A DNA stretch of 64,000 nucleotides from Halomonas colorata (GCF_014897985.1 NZ_JABUZA010000010.1:49360-113359); one strand, 5' to 3'. Counted from the stretch's first letter, positions 1-8,192 are shown. Numbers and translations: made by a program. Notes: generated by a model not told the origin, from the sequence alone.

Positions 1-854
1 TTTTTTCCTTCGGCCTTATCCTGGTGGCAGGCAATATCTTCTTCCCGCTGCGCTTTTCGTACGCCTGTCTCTCATCGGCCGTCAGCATTTTGGTTATGTT
101 GATATTTGTAGCGGATTACGAGCCTATGCCGCGAGAGGCAAAGCACCTAGCAATGCTGGGCATGTTTACCACAACGCTGTTTACCCTGGTCACCAACTAT
201 CGCCTTGAGCGTAGCGAACGCAAGTCGTACCTGCTAGTGCTAAGAGAAAGGATTCGCGCGGGCTACTATCAGGAAGATAATCAGAAGCTGTCTAAGCTAT
301 CGCTGACTGACCCGCTGACCAATATTGCCAATCGGCGCCAGTTCGACGCGAGGCTGACCGCATGTTGGCAGGATGCTGCTGAGCAGCGCACTTGCCTGGG
401 TTTGATGGTGATCGACATTGATTACTTCAAAGCCTACAACGATTACTACGGCCATTTGCAGGGAGACGAGTGCTTGCGTCAGGTGGCGGCAGCCATGCAA
501 CACGAGAGTCGGGACGCTGAGTTGGTAGCCCGCTTTGGAGGTGAAGAGTTCGTACTGCTGATGACAAGTGCAGCGCCCACTGCCGCTCAGCAAATGGCGG
601 AACGCATTCGTCATACTATCGAGGCGCTGCAAATTTCCAATCACGGTTACTCGTTGCAGAGTGTCATTACCGTCAGCATCGGTGTGGCAACGGTGTATCC
701 CAGCGATAGCCTACAGTCGGCTGAACTTTTGGGTATGGCCGATGCCGCGCTCTATAAAGCCAAGCAGCAAGGCCGTAACTGTACCTGGGTAGCTGGTAAA
801 GAGTGGCGTCTTAAGCACGAAGCCGCCGATAGATTAGGCCGTATTTCTAAATAG
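1..854 (+). CDS. Diguanylate cyclase (GGDEF), 5'-truncated by window edge
   Basis: The reading frame is open from base 3 with no stop before it, so the true start lies upstream; a GTG at 24 is only an internal candidate. The visible N-terminus is hydrophobic (about two membrane segments, roughly residues 1-60 from the GTG), then a short helical linker, then a GGDEF domain beginning near LTDPLTNIANRR. The active-site loop is FGGEEF (residues 172-176 count GGEEF), so the enzyme should make cyclic di-GMP from two GTP at the inner membrane. The position normally occupied by the RxxD inhibitory site reads RDAE, so product inhibition may be lost. No operon partner is visible; mtnK follows after 81 bases. 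The family call is firm; the input signal is unknown. Confidence 0.9.
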   Translation, partial: FSFGLILVAGNIFFPLRFSYACLSSAVSILVMLIFVADYEPMPREAKHLAMLGMFTTTLFTLVTNYRLERSERKSYLLVLRERIRAGYYQEDNQKLSKLSLTDPLTNIANRRQFDARLTACWQDAAEQRTCLGLMVIDIDYFKAYNDYYGHLQGDECLRQVAAAMQHESRDAELVARFGGEEFVLLMTSAAPTAAQQMAERIRHTIEALQISNHGYSLQSVITVSIGVATVYPSDSLQSAELLGMADAALYKAKQQGRNCTWVAGKEWRLKHEAADRLGRISK

Positions 855-880
855 CGGGCTCGCTTTTGCGCCGCGCTGAT

Positions 881-912
881 TTGACAACGGCCCGGTTAGT
901 AAGGACAAATAC
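881..912 (+). promoter_or_regulatory. Possible sigma-70 promoter of mtnK
   Basis: A perfect TTGACA hexamer at 881-886 is followed at ordinary distance by a poor -10 candidate (ACAAAT or AAATAC, 905-912). The next bases carry GAGGAG at 924-929, a good ribosome binding site for the GTG start at 936. The -35 is seen directly; promoter activity is inferred and the weak -10 keeps confidence low. Confidence 0.35.
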
Positions 913-935
913 GCAAAAACTCTGAGGAGCACGCC

Positions 936-2213
936 GTGCAGCACGACCAACGCGAAGAATCCACGCGCTATGAAGCGTTAAGTGTCGATACACTGGGCAA
1001 ACGCCTGGGTGAGATCGAGGCCGTTGCCCAGCGGGTTGGCGGCGACCCGCTCCGCTGGGAAATTCGCGAGGTGGGCGATGGCAACCTGAACCTGGTGTTT
1101 ATCGTGACAGGTACCACGGGCAGTGTGGTGGTCAAGCAGGCGCTGCCCTACGTGCGCATGGTGGGCGAAAGCTGGCCGCTGCCGCTTTATCGCGCGCATT
1201 TCGAGTATTACGCCCTGGTGCGCCAGGCCAAGCGTGCCCCCAACATTGCGCCGGAGGTGTTTTATTTCGATAAGCCTCAGGCCCTGTTTGTGATGGAGTA
1301 CCTTTACCCGCACACGATTTTGCGCCGTAAGCTGATCAAGGGCGAACGCGTGGCGCGCTTGGGTGAAACCATCGGCCAGTTTTGTGCGCGCACGGCATTT
1401 CGTGGCTCAGAGCTTTCTCTGCCAAGCCCTGAGAAAAAGCAGGATGTTGGCCTTTTCTCCGGCAACGTAGCGATTCCCGCGATTACCGAAGCGTTAGTAT
1501 TCACCGACCCTTATTACGGCGCCGAGATGAATCACCACACGCCGGAGCTTTCGCCGGTGGTGGACGAGTTGCGCCGCAATGCGCGTTTAAAAGCCAAGGT
1601 TCAGCGGCTATTGATGAAGTTCACCGCCAACACCGAAACTATGCTCCACGGTGATTTGCACTCGGGCTCGATCATGGCGACCGACACCGACATACGCGTG
1701 ATCGATCCTGAGTTCTCCCAGTACGGGCCGATGGCGTTTGATTTGGGAATGGCCGTAGCCAATTTCCTGATGGCGTACTTTAGTCAGCCTGCCCACCGCC
1801 AGGATGATGATCTGGACGATTACCAGGCGTGGATTCTCGACGTCATCGAGGCGTGTTTCACAAGCTTCGATGCCGAGTTCCGCCACTTATGGCAAACCGA
1901 GCGCACCGGCATTCTGTTCCCCAGGGCGCTGTTTGAAGACCAGGGCAACAGCGCAGACGACGCCTGCGATGCGTTGCTGGAGGAAATTCGCCTGGACGCG
2001 CTGGCCTACTGCGGTATCGAGATGCACCGTCGGGTGCTGTCACTGGCCCATAATGCCGACTTCGAAGAGATCGAAGACACTGCACTACGTGCCAGGCTAG
2101 AAGCCCGCAATGTGCTGATGGGCCAGGCGCTGATTATGGAGCCTGACGCGGTACGTGAAATACCTGCGCTTATTGAATTGGCCCAGGCGTATAACCGCCA
2201 GGAAGTTTTATAA
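936..2213 (+). CDS. mtnK: 5-Methylthioribose kinase MtnK
   Basis: Phosphorylates 5-methylthioribose at C1 with ATP, the entry step of methionine salvage in organisms that cleave methylthioadenosine to methylthioribose. The 425 residues match the usual length. The glycine-rich loop is seen at DGNLNLVF (about residues 49-56), and the kinase catalytic and metal region at HGDLHSGSIM followed by VIDPEF (about residues 237-260), as in the aminoglycoside-phosphotransferase-like fold. The GTG start is supported by GAGGAG seven bases upstream. It is not contiguous with the other mtn genes: a transporter on the opposite strand lies between it and mtnBCD. A terminator follows its stop codon. Family assignment is firm. 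Confidence 0.93.
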   Translation: MQHDQREESTRYEALSVDTLGKRLGEIEAVAQRVGGDPLRWEIREVGDGNLNLVFIVTGTTGSVVVKQALPYVRMVGESWPLPLYRAHFEYYALVRQAKRAPNIAPEVFYFDKPQALFVMEYLYPHTILRRKLIKGERVARLGETIGQFCARTAFRGSELSLPSPEKKQDVGLFSGNVAIPAITEALVFTDPYYGAEMNHHTPELSPVVDELRRNARLKAKVQRLLMKFTANTETMLHGDLHSGSIMATDTDIRVIDPEFSQYGPMAFDLGMAVANFLMAYFSQPAHRQDDDLDDYQAWILDVIEACFTSFDAEFRHLWQTERTGILFPRALFEDQGNSADDACDALLEEIRLDALAYCGIEMHRRVLSLAHNADFEEIEDTALRARLEARNVLMGQALIMEPDAVREIPALIELAQAYNRQEVL

Positions 2214-2247
2214 ACAGCCTTCTATAAAAGGCGTGCTATAAAAAAGC
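2206..2247 (+). repeat. Three imperfect 14-bp tandem units at mtnK 3' end
   Basis: Three consecutive 14-base units with a shared core CTATAAA/TTATAAA begin at 2206, 2220 and 2234 (TTTTATAAACAGCC, TTCTATAAAAGGCG, TGCTATAAAAAAGC). They run from the mtnK stop region into the left arm of the terminator. This is one of several short tandem repeats of similar period, but unrelated sequence, in the window. Confidence 0.5.
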
Positions 2248-2272
2248 CGCGGACACTAGGTCCGCGGCTTTT
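2242..2272. terminator. Bidirectional intrinsic terminator, mtnK / ABC binding protein
   Basis: A perfect inverted repeat GCCGCGGAC (2246-2254) and GTCCGCGGC (2260-2268) has a 5-base loop, with A-tract before and T-tract after. It separates the converging mtnK (+) and binding-protein gene (-) and can serve both strands. Confidence 0.85.
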
Positions 2273-2299
2273 GAATGGCTGTTGTATGACTCGCCAGGA

Positions 2300-3397
2300 T
2301 TAACGCTCAGGCAGGGGCAGCCAATCGGCAAGCGCCACCTCGGCATGGGAGAACTGCGGCATATTTTCGCCCAGCGTTTCCATGTTGGTGATGGCGTTAT
2401 CGTTCAAAAAGTCTTGGGTAATTAGTGTGGGTGGCACGATAACCTGCTGGCCCGGCGCTTCACCGGCCATGAGTAGCGCCAGCGTACGTACCGAGACTTC
2501 GCCTACCACCGTTGGATTGGTGGCAACTGTTGCGGCCCAGGGCGAGCCGGGTTCACGCATGGCGGCAATGTCGGAGGTGGAGATATCGGCTGAATAAATA
2601 GCGATATCCTCACCCAGACCCATTTCATCCACCGCTATTTTCACGCCTGCTGCAAACTCGTTGTAGGGCGCGAAGAAGACGTTAATCATCGGGTTGGCCT
2701 GAATTACCGCGCGGGCCTGATTGGCAACCGAGTTGGCGATCGGGTTGTCCAGCGTGCCGAATACGGCGGCTTCGGTCACACCGGGGTGAGCTTCTTTAAA
2801 GTCTTCCCAGGCGGCGTTACGCCGATCAAGCGGGGCGATACCCGGCACGTAGACATAACCTGCGGTAAAGCGGTCGCCGTTGTCTTGTAGTGCCTGGTCA
2901 AGCGCCATCTCGCCCAGCAGGTAATCGGACTGCTCGACTTGCGGGATAGCGGGGTTGTCCACTTCCACGTCGAACGCGACGACATCAATACCCGCCTCTA
3001 CAGCGCGCTGGGCAGCGTCTTTCATGGACTCCGGCAGCCCGTGCTGAATGATGATGCCGTCCACGCCGAGCGCGATGGCCTGGTCCACCATATCTGCCTG
3101 CAGGGCTGCATCCTGGCGGCTATCCAGCACGCGAAGGTTCACACCCAGCGCAGCGGCTTGCGCCTCTGCACCCGACAGATAGGCCTGGAAGAAATCGCCC
3201 GTGGAGATGTAGCGGATAAGCGCGATGGTGACATCTTCCGGCGCATCAAAGGGTGCCGGGCGCTCCTCAGCGGTTGCCAGGCTGGTTCCCAGTAGCGCCA
3301 TGGCGGCGGTAAAACTGACCGCAAAGCGTTTGAACATACGGTGTTTAAGTGCACAGTTTTTAAGAACAAGGTTTTTAAGTACAAGGTGTTTAAGCAT
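2300..3397 (-). CDS. Periplasmic sugar-binding protein of ABC transporter (probable methylthioribose uptake)
   Basis: Type I periplasmic binding protein of the ribose/galactose class (Peripla_BP_4 fold). The mature part starts near AEERPAPFDAPEDVTIALIRY and shows the class pattern of two alternating alpha/beta lobes (GVDGIIIQHG, AGIDVVAFDVE, PMINVFFAPYNEFAAG). The signal peptide is unusual: the hydrophobic core and cleavage site (SFTAAMALLGTSLATA) are preceded by about 22 extra residues encoded by four 15-bp tandem repeats (LKHLV-type units). I keep the upstream ATG because GGGGA lies before it and no ribosome binding site precedes the alternative ATG at 3337. It is last in a minus-strand operon with the ATPase and permease, inside the methionine salvage locus. 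Methylthioribose as substrate is inferred from that context only. Confidence 0.85.
   Translation of the reverse strand: MLKHLVLKNLVLKNCALKHRMFKRFAVSFTAAMALLGTSLATAEERPAPFDAPEDVTIALIRYISTGDFFQAYLSGAEAQAAALGVNLRVLDSRQDAALQADMVDQAIALGVDGIIIQHGLPESMKDAAQRAVEAGIDVVAFDVEVDNPAIPQVEQSDYLLGEMALDQALQDNGDRFTAGYVYVPGIAPLDRRNAAWEDFKEAHPGVTEAAVFGTLDNPIANSVANQARAVIQANPMINVFFAPYNEFAAGVKIAVDEMGLGEDIAIYSADISTSDIAAMREPGSPWAATVATNPTVVGEVSVRTLALLMAGEAPGQQVIVPPTLITQDFLNDNAITNMETLGENMPQFSHAEVALADWLPLPER
3335..3394 (-). repeat. Four 15-bp tandem repeats in signal-peptide coding region
   Basis: Four head-to-tail 15-base units, each starting CTTAAA on the minus strand, occupy 3394-3380, 3379-3365, 3364-3350 and 3349-3335. 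They directly follow the ATG and keep frame, encoding LKHLV, LKNLV, LKNCA and LKHRM. The copies differ by a few bases each. Confidence 0.9.
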
Positions 3398-3439
3398 AGC
3401 GGTATCCCCGTTGTTAACATTTTTAGTATTGAAGCGTTA

Positions 3440-4528
3440 TTAATGACGGCCTGATTGGCCACGCCGTGAGGAGAGGTAAAAGGTGAACATAAGTGCCACC
3501 ACCAATACCGCGCCTTTAACAAAATCCTGGGTGTAGTAGGGTGCATTCATCATCGTCATGCCTTGCAGCAAAATCCCCACAAAAAGCGCACCCATGGCGG
3601 TGCCAAATGCGTTGGGGCGTGCAGCACCCAGTACGGCAAAGCCAATTAGCGCGGCGGCTACGCTATCCAGCAGCAGGTTATTGCCGCTGGCAATATCGCC
3701 CCGGCCTAAACGGGCGGCCAGCAAAATACCGCCAATCGAGGCGGTAACGCCAGAAATCATGTACGCCGCGATCTTGTAGCGCTCCACAGGCGCCCCCACC
3801 AGAGCGGTCGCACGCTCATTGGAGCCAATCGCATACATCAACCTGCCGTGACGGGTAAAGCCTAAAAACAGCCAGATAGCGACCGCAATCAGTACAAACA
3901 CCACCACCGGCACCGGAATCAAACGCTCCAGAATCAGATCAAAGCGGTGCCTGCCCAGCCACAGAAACGCCGCCGAGAACGTGCCTTCCGCAGTGGAACC
4001 ATCGGCCAGCGACATGCCGGTGGCGATAGAGTTGCCTTGGGTAGGAATGCGCTGAAGGCCAATCAGCAAAAACATCATGCCCAGGGTGGCCAGCAGGTCA
4101 GGGATGCGGAACTTGACGATCAGCAGACCGTTAATAAGCCCGATGAACGCACCCATCAACAGACACACCGCCACGGCCACATAGGCGGGCTGCTCAAGCA
4201 CCACCATGCAGTACGCCGCCAGCATCAACGAGGTGGTGGCCACGGCACCGATGGATAGATCAAACCCGCCTACCACCAGTGTGGTGGTCACGCCCAGTGC
4301 CAGAATGCCGGTAATCGCCACAGATTGAAGCACAAATACCGCCGAACGCGGGTTCGCAAAGCCCGAGGCTGCCAGGCTGAAGTAAACCACCAGCGCCACC
4401 AGCAACAGCAAGAAACCGTAGCGAATGGCCAACTCCAGGCAGCGGGCTTTCGCGGCGCTGGCGTTAGGCTTTGCCGGAGGCCTGGGCGACGAGGGCGTTG
4501 AGGTCGATATCTCGGTTGGATTGCTCAC
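3440..4528 (-). CDS. Sugar ABC transporter permease (RbsC-like)
   Basis: Inner-membrane permease of the branched-chain amino acid/ribose family (BPD_transp_2), with about 9-10 hydrophobic segments. It carries the GALFVGILLQGMTMM segment near the C-terminus and the GGIDLSIGAV-like signature, here GGFDLSIGAVATTS. I place the start at a GTG (4528) because AAGGAG lies nine bases upstream; an ATG at 4546 and a longer in-frame extension lack a ribosome binding site. Either way it overlaps the 3' end of the ATPase gene, indicating translational coupling. It works with the ATPase and binding protein in the same operon. The substrate is not readable from the sequence; methylthioribose is proposed from context. 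Confidence 0.85.
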   Translation of the reverse strand: MSNPTEISTSTPSSPRPPAKPNASAAKARCLELAIRYGFLLLLVALVVYFSLAASGFANPRSAVFVLQSVAITGILALGVTTTLVVGGFDLSIGAVATTSLMLAAYCMVVLEQPAYVAVAVCLLMGAFIGLINGLLIVKFRIPDLLATLGMMFLLIGLQRIPTQGNSIATGMSLADGSTAEGTFSAAFLWLGRHRFDLILERLIPVPVVVFVLIAVAIWLFLGFTRHGRLMYAIGSNERATALVGAPVERYKIAAYMISGVTASIGGILLAARLGRGDIASGNNLLLDSVAAALIGFAVLGAARPNAFGTAMGALFVGILLQGMTMMNAPYYTQDFVKGAVLVVALMFTFYLSSRRGQSGRH

Positions 4529-5957
4529 CAGCAATGGCTCCTTCATGTAACACAATAATTCGGTCAGCGATTTCAATCGCCTCGTCTAGTTCAGAGACAA
4601 ACACCAGCGTTGCGCGCCCTTTGGCGGTCGCTCGGATATGGCGGCCTATATCCTGCCGGGCCCCGATATCCACGCCTTGAAAGGGCTCATCCAGCAGTAA
4701 CACGCGACTGGGCGATTGAAGCCAGCGCCCGATCATGACCTTTTGCTGGTTGCCCCCGGAAAGCGTGCCAATCGAATCCGCGTGGGATTGGCAGACAATC
4801 CCCAGCTGGGCAATCATCTGCTTGGTACTGGCGCGCTGCTGACGGGCGCTCAGGAAGGCTCCGCGGGTAAAGGTTTTTAAAAACGGCAGCGTCATATTAT
4901 CGGCGATATTGAAATCCCCGATCACGCCGTTGGTCGCCCTGTCTTTTACCGACATGAACACACCTCGGGCAAGCGCTTCACGTACATTAACGGGCGCATA
5001 GGGCTGACCATCGACCTGCATGGTACCGCTGCTTAAAGGACGCAACCCGAACAGCGTCTCGACAAGCGCCGACATTCCGCTGCCCAGCAGGCCGGTAAAC
5101 GCGACAACTTCGCCGTCACCCACGCTCAAACTGACCGGTGCCGCCCCTTGAGCCAGTTCGACATTTTGCAAGGTCAGGATAGGCGCGCCCGGGGTTGCCG
5201 GTTCGATATCGGCATTATTGATCGCCTGGCCCAGCATGGCGTGCACGGCGGCGGTGAGATCCAGCGGCGCTTGATCGAATACACCGGAGATCTGGCCATC
5301 GCGCAGGCAGATGATGCGATCCGCCAGGCGTCTGATATCGGACATGCGGTGCGAAATATACACAATCGCCACGCCCTGGACGCGCAAGCGGTCGATTACC
5401 GTAAACAGGCGCTCGGCCTCAGAGGCGGAGAGCGATGAGGTCGGCTCATCCAGAATCAAAAGCCTGGGGGCATGGGCCATGGCACGGGCGATGCTGATCA
5501 TCTGCCGGTCGGCCACCGAAAGGTCGGCAACGCGGGCGTTCAGGTCGATATCCAGCCCCATGGCGTCGGCCACTTCGCTTGCCTGCTGGCGGAGTTTTCT
5601 GGCGCTGATCCATAAGCCGTTTGCGCCGGAGGCTAATCTATCCAGCATCAGGTTGTTGACTACATCCAGGTCGGGGATGACGCCGTCATCGATGGATTGA
5701 TGTACGGTCACCACGCCCTGGTGGATTGCCTCGCGTGCATCGCGCGGGCTATAAGGTTTGCCAGCAAGCTGCATCTGGCCGTGGTCGGCCGCGTGGTAGC
5801 CGCTGAGCACCTTGACCAGGGTTGACTTGCCAGCCCCGTTGGCGCCCATCAGTACGACGACTTCGCCAGCATTGATACGCATATCAATGCCACGCAAGAC
5901 CTGATTGTTCCCAAAGGATTTATGAATCCCCTGGATATCAAGCACGCTCGCTTGCAA
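4464..5957 (-). CDS. Sugar ABC transporter ATP-binding protein (RbsA/MglA-like, two ABC domains)
   Basis: Two tandem ATP-binding domains in 497 residues, the standard RbsA/MglA size. The first half has Walker A GANGAGKST (about residues 38-46) and Walker B LLILDEPTSSLS. The second half has the degenerate P-loop GLLGSGMSALVE normal for this class, signature LSGGNQQKV and Walker B VLLLDEPFQGVD. The start is TTG at 5957, chosen because AAGGAG (5965-5970) lies seven bases upstream and no ATG fits. First gene of the minus-strand ATPase-permease-binding protein operon. It is separated from mtnD by a strong terminator, so the transporter is probably transcribed from its own promoter between 5958 and 6076. 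Confidence 0.9.
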   Translation of the reverse strand: MQASVLDIQGIHKSFGNNQVLRGIDMRINAGEVVVLMGANGAGKSTLVKVLSGYHAADHGQMQLAGKPYSPRDAREAIHQGVVTVHQSIDDGVIPDLDVVNNLMLDRLASGANGLWISARKLRQQASEVADAMGLDIDLNARVADLSVADRQMISIARAMAHAPRLLILDEPTSSLSASEAERLFTVIDRLRVQGVAIVYISHRMSDIRRLADRIICLRDGQISGVFDQAPLDLTAAVHAMLGQAINNADIEPATPGAPILTLQNVELAQGAAPVSLSVGDGEVVAFTGLLGSGMSALVETLFGLRPLSSGTMQVDGQPYAPVNVREALARGVFMSVKDRATNGVIGDFNIADNMTLPFLKTFTRGAFLSARQQRASTKQMIAQLGIVCQSHADSIGTLSGGNQQKVMIGRWLQSPSRVLLLDEPFQGVDIGARQDIGRHIRATAKGRATLVFVSELDEAIEIADRIIVLHEGAIAGEQSNRDIDLNALVAQASGKA

Positions 5958-6076
5958 GACGGTTCTCCTTGGTAGGCATACGCTGTGAAGGGCGCAAGAT
6001 CATCGGTAAAGGGGGGTGGAAAGTCAATCGCTGTGGCAGGCCATGTGGCAAGCATGAAAAGCACTGAGGCCAGCGC

Positions 6077-6111
6077 AAAAAGGACGCGGGAATTGAACCC
6101 GCGTCCTTTTT
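6077..6111. terminator. Intrinsic terminator after mtnBCD, T-arm-like loop
   Basis: A perfect 14-bp stem (AAAAAGGACGCGGG at 6077-6090 and its complement at 6098-6111) with a 7-base loop, flanked by A- and T-tracts on both strands. It lies 15 bases beyond the mtnD stop. Read on the minus strand the loop region is GGGTTCAATTCCC, which resembles a tRNA T-arm, but no acceptor or anticodon arm is present. Confidence 0.9.
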
Positions 6112-6125
6112 GTTACTGCCGATAT

Positions 6126-6674
6126 TTACAGCTGATCAATCCGGTCAAATTTGCCGGCGATATCGCTCTCGGTCCAGTGGGGCACCCAGCCTTCCACGTT
6201 GTCAAAGAAACGCAGCGCGGTAAATTCAGGTTTTGGCCCCATATCGAACCAGTGGGGCGTGTTGGCGGGCACGCTGATCAGGTCGTTGCGGGTGCACAGC
6301 ACCTGATACACCTTGTCGTCGATATGCAGGCAGAAAAGCCCTTGGCCTTTCACGAAAAAGCGTACTTCATCTTCGTGATGGCGGTGCTCGTTGAGGAACT
6401 TCTGGCGCATGGCGTCCTTTTCAGGATGTGTGGGCACCATGTGCAGCACATCCACCGTCTGGTAGCCGCCTTGGGTTTTCAAGCGTTCGATGTCGTCCTG
6501 GTAGAGCGCCAGAATATCGTCCTGGGTGGCGTTGTCGGCAATTTCGCCCGGCGTTGCCCAGCGCTCGAACAGTACGCCTACACGATTAAGCTCAGTTTTT
6601 ATCTGCTCGCCGTCGGTAATATCGACCAGCGCGTTGTTTGGGTCTTGATCGGCAAATACTTTGAGTTGTGACAT
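6126..6674 (-). CDS. mtnD: Acireductone dioxygenase MtnD
   Basis: Cupin-fold, metal-dependent enzyme that cleaves acireductone with oxygen to the 2-keto acid precursor of methionine plus formate. The 182 residues match the bacterial family. The metal site is seen as HRHHEDEVRFF (two His and a Glu, about residues 98-105) and the fourth ligand in TPHWFDMG (about residue 140). GGAGAG precedes the ATG at 6674. Last gene of mtnBCD, 40 bases after mtnC and followed by an intrinsic terminator. Family assignment is firm; which metal, and therefore which of the two known ring-opening reactions dominates, cannot be read from sequence. Confidence 0.95.
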   Translation of the reverse strand: MSQLKVFADQDPNNALVDITDGEQIKTELNRVGVLFERWATPGEIADNATQDDILALYQDDIERLKTQGGYQTVDVLHMVPTHPEKDAMRQKFLNEHRHHEDEVRFFVKGQGLFCLHIDDKVYQVLCTRNDLISVPANTPHWFDMGPKPEFTALRFFDNVEGWVPHWTESDIAGKFDRIDQL

Positions 6675-6714
6675 TAAGGCGCTCTCCGCTAGCTAATACT
6701 TGAACTGTTAAAGG

Positions 6715-7440
6715 CTAATTCGTCAGATTGATCTCATCAAAGCTTGTTACGCAAGCGTGCTGTGTTCCTGCCTGGGTGCCTTCACGCACTAGTTGCAGCG
6801 TCTGCATGCCCGCCTGCTTGGCAGCATCAAGCTCTTCGACCACATCGGATAGGAACAGGATTTCGTCGGCGGGCAGCTGTAGCTTGCTGACGATATGCTG
6901 ATACGCCTCAGCTTCACGCTTATGGCCGATATGGGTATCGAAGTAGCCACTGAACAGCGGGGTCAAATCGCCCTCTGTGCTGTAGCCAAACAGCAGCTTT
7001 TGCGCCTGCACGGAGCCTGATGAGTAGACGTAAAGCTGCTTACCGGCCTCAGCCCACTGGCGAAGGCGTGGGGCGACATCGCTATACAGATGCCCTTTAA
7101 AGGCACCGCGCTGGTAGCCATCGGCCCACATCATGCCCTGGAGCGCTTTTAGCGGCGTGACTTTCTGGTCAGTTTCTATCCAGTGAAGCAGGGTTTCGAC
7201 CACCTTATCCAGCGAGGCGTCCGGTTCCTTTAGCTCACCGCGCACCGCGTCTATCTGCTCAGCAACGTCCGGCTGGGCGGAGTGGGTGTTCACATACTCG
7301 GGCAACTGATCATGAGCGTAGGGGAACAGCACTTTATGCACAAAGCTGATATCGGTGGTGGTGCCTTCGATATCGGTGACCACGGCGCGAATGCTGGTGT
7401 TATCAAAACCTGGGGTACTAACATCTGAATGATTGATCAT
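6715..7440 (-). CDS. mtnC: Enolase-phosphatase E1 MtnC
   Basis: HAD-superfamily bifunctional enzyme that enolises and dephosphorylates the diketo intermediate of methionine salvage. Visible motifs are VVTDIEGTTTDISF (HAD motif I, catalytic Asp and following Glu), YSSGSV (motif II), and LFLSDVVEELDAAKQAG (motif III/IV). I place the start at the ATG at 7440, which forms an ATGA overlap with the mtnB stop. A GTG nine bases further upstream is possible but would overlap more. Translation is therefore coupled to mtnB. About 241 residues, normal for the family. Confidence 0.94.
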   Translation of the reverse strand: MINHSDVSTPGFDNTSIRAVVTDIEGTTTDISFVHKVLFPYAHDQLPEYVNTHSAQPDVAEQIDAVRGELKEPDASLDKVVETLLHWIETDQKVTPLKALQGMMWADGYQRGAFKGHLYSDVAPRLRQWAEAGKQLYVYSSGSVQAQKLLFGYSTEGDLTPLFSGYFDTHIGHKREAEAYQHIVSKLQLPADEILFLSDVVEELDAAKQAGMQTLQLVREGTQAGTQHACVTSFDEINLTN

Positions 7441-8024
7441 TTGGGCCACCGGCTCTCTTCAAGGACACAGGCAAGTAAAAACTCAATGGCTTCCAGGTGA
7501 CGACGACATTCGGCAACGTTGCTGCCCACGGCATAAATACCGTGGCCCACCACCAGAAAGCCCCACGGCATCGGCCAGCCAGCCCGCACGTGGTCGGCCA
7601 GCTCGCTCATGTCCTGTGAGTTGGGCACGACCGGCAGGCAGATGGTGGCGTCATGCGTGCTATTACCCTGTAACGCCTTTTGCATTTCAAAGCCGTTTAG
7701 CGCAATACCATCCGGGAAACGGCGCGAAAGTACGGTGCTGGCCACGGTGTGAGTATGCAACACGCAGCCAATCGTTGGGTCCAAGCGATAGAGCGCCGCG
7801 TGAAGATCGCTTTCCGCACTGGGTTTTCCGCTGCCTTCAAGCACGCGGCCTTCAAGGTCGCAAAGCAGTAAATCGCCGGCCTGAATACGGGTTTTATCGC
7901 GGCCGGAAGCGGTCACCAGGTAACCTTGCGGTGCGCGGGCAGAAAAGTTGCCGCCCGTGGCGGGCGTCCAGCCTTGCTGGGCCGCCCAGGCAATAGCCGC
8001 TAGCAGTTCGTCTTGTGAGGTCAT
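7437..8024 (-). CDS. mtnB: Methylthioribulose-1-phosphate dehydratase MtnB
   Basis: Class II aldolase/adducin-family enzyme that dehydrates methylthioribulose 1-phosphate. In 195 residues it shows the substrate-phosphate motif TGGNFSAR (about residues 22-29), the zinc-binding pair in LHTHTVASTVLSR and a third histidine in VVGHGIYAVG. First gene of the minus-strand mtnBCD operon, divergent from mtnA across a 168-base gap. Its stop overlaps the mtnC start. Annotation is firm because of motifs and neighbours together. Confidence 0.94.
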   Translation of the reverse strand: MTSQDELLAAIAWAAQQGWTPATGGNFSARAPQGYLVTASGRDKTRIQAGDLLLCDLEGRVLEGSGKPSAESDLHAALYRLDPTIGCVLHTHTVASTVLSRRFPDGIALNGFEMQKALQGNSTHDATICLPVVPNSQDMSELADHVRAGWPMPWGFLVVGHGIYAVGSNVAECRRHLEAIEFLLACVLEESRWPK

Positions 8025-8192
8025 CGTAGGATCAGCATCGCGTCGCTTTCAAAGGCCTTCATTCTATATGATATGCTCCGCGGCTGATAAGTCGCGCGCT
8101 GTATTCGTGCGTTCCATAAGTGCATTGCATACGTGCTTTCCAATTAAGTGCTTTCCCATCCGTTCTTTATCTCAGTACTCAAGGAGCCCCTG
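8025..8192. promoter_or_regulatory. Divergent mtnB/mtnA control region with degenerate repeats
   Basis: This gap must contain the promoters of mtnBCD (-) and mtnA (+). I see no SAM-riboswitch-like structure. What stands out is a series of GTGC/GTTC-led units beginning at about 8107, 8120, 8133, 8148 and 8162 (spacing 13-15 bases; two share GTGCTTTCC), just ahead of the AAGGAG at 8181-8186 that serves mtnA. Clear -35/-10 pairs were not identified. Confidence 0.45.

Noticed and set aside
6077..6111. A tRNA gene suggested by GGGTTCAATTCCC
   Set aside because: No acceptor, D or anticodon arms around it; the perfect stem with A/T tracts is an intrinsic terminator.
5985..6671. A 228-codon plus-strand open frame opposite mtnD
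   Set aside because: It lies antisense over a firmly identified gene and terminator, lacks a ribosome binding site and has no recognisable domain; it is a shadow of the GC-rich codon pattern.
7441..7449. GTG start for mtnC nine bases upstream of the ATG
   Set aside because: The ATG at 7440 gives the common ATGA overlap with the mtnB stop and fits the conserved N-terminus better.
8025..8192. A SAM-responsive riboswitch ahead of mtnA or mtnB
   Set aside because: No compact stem-junction structure is visible in the 168-base gap, only short degenerate direct repeats.
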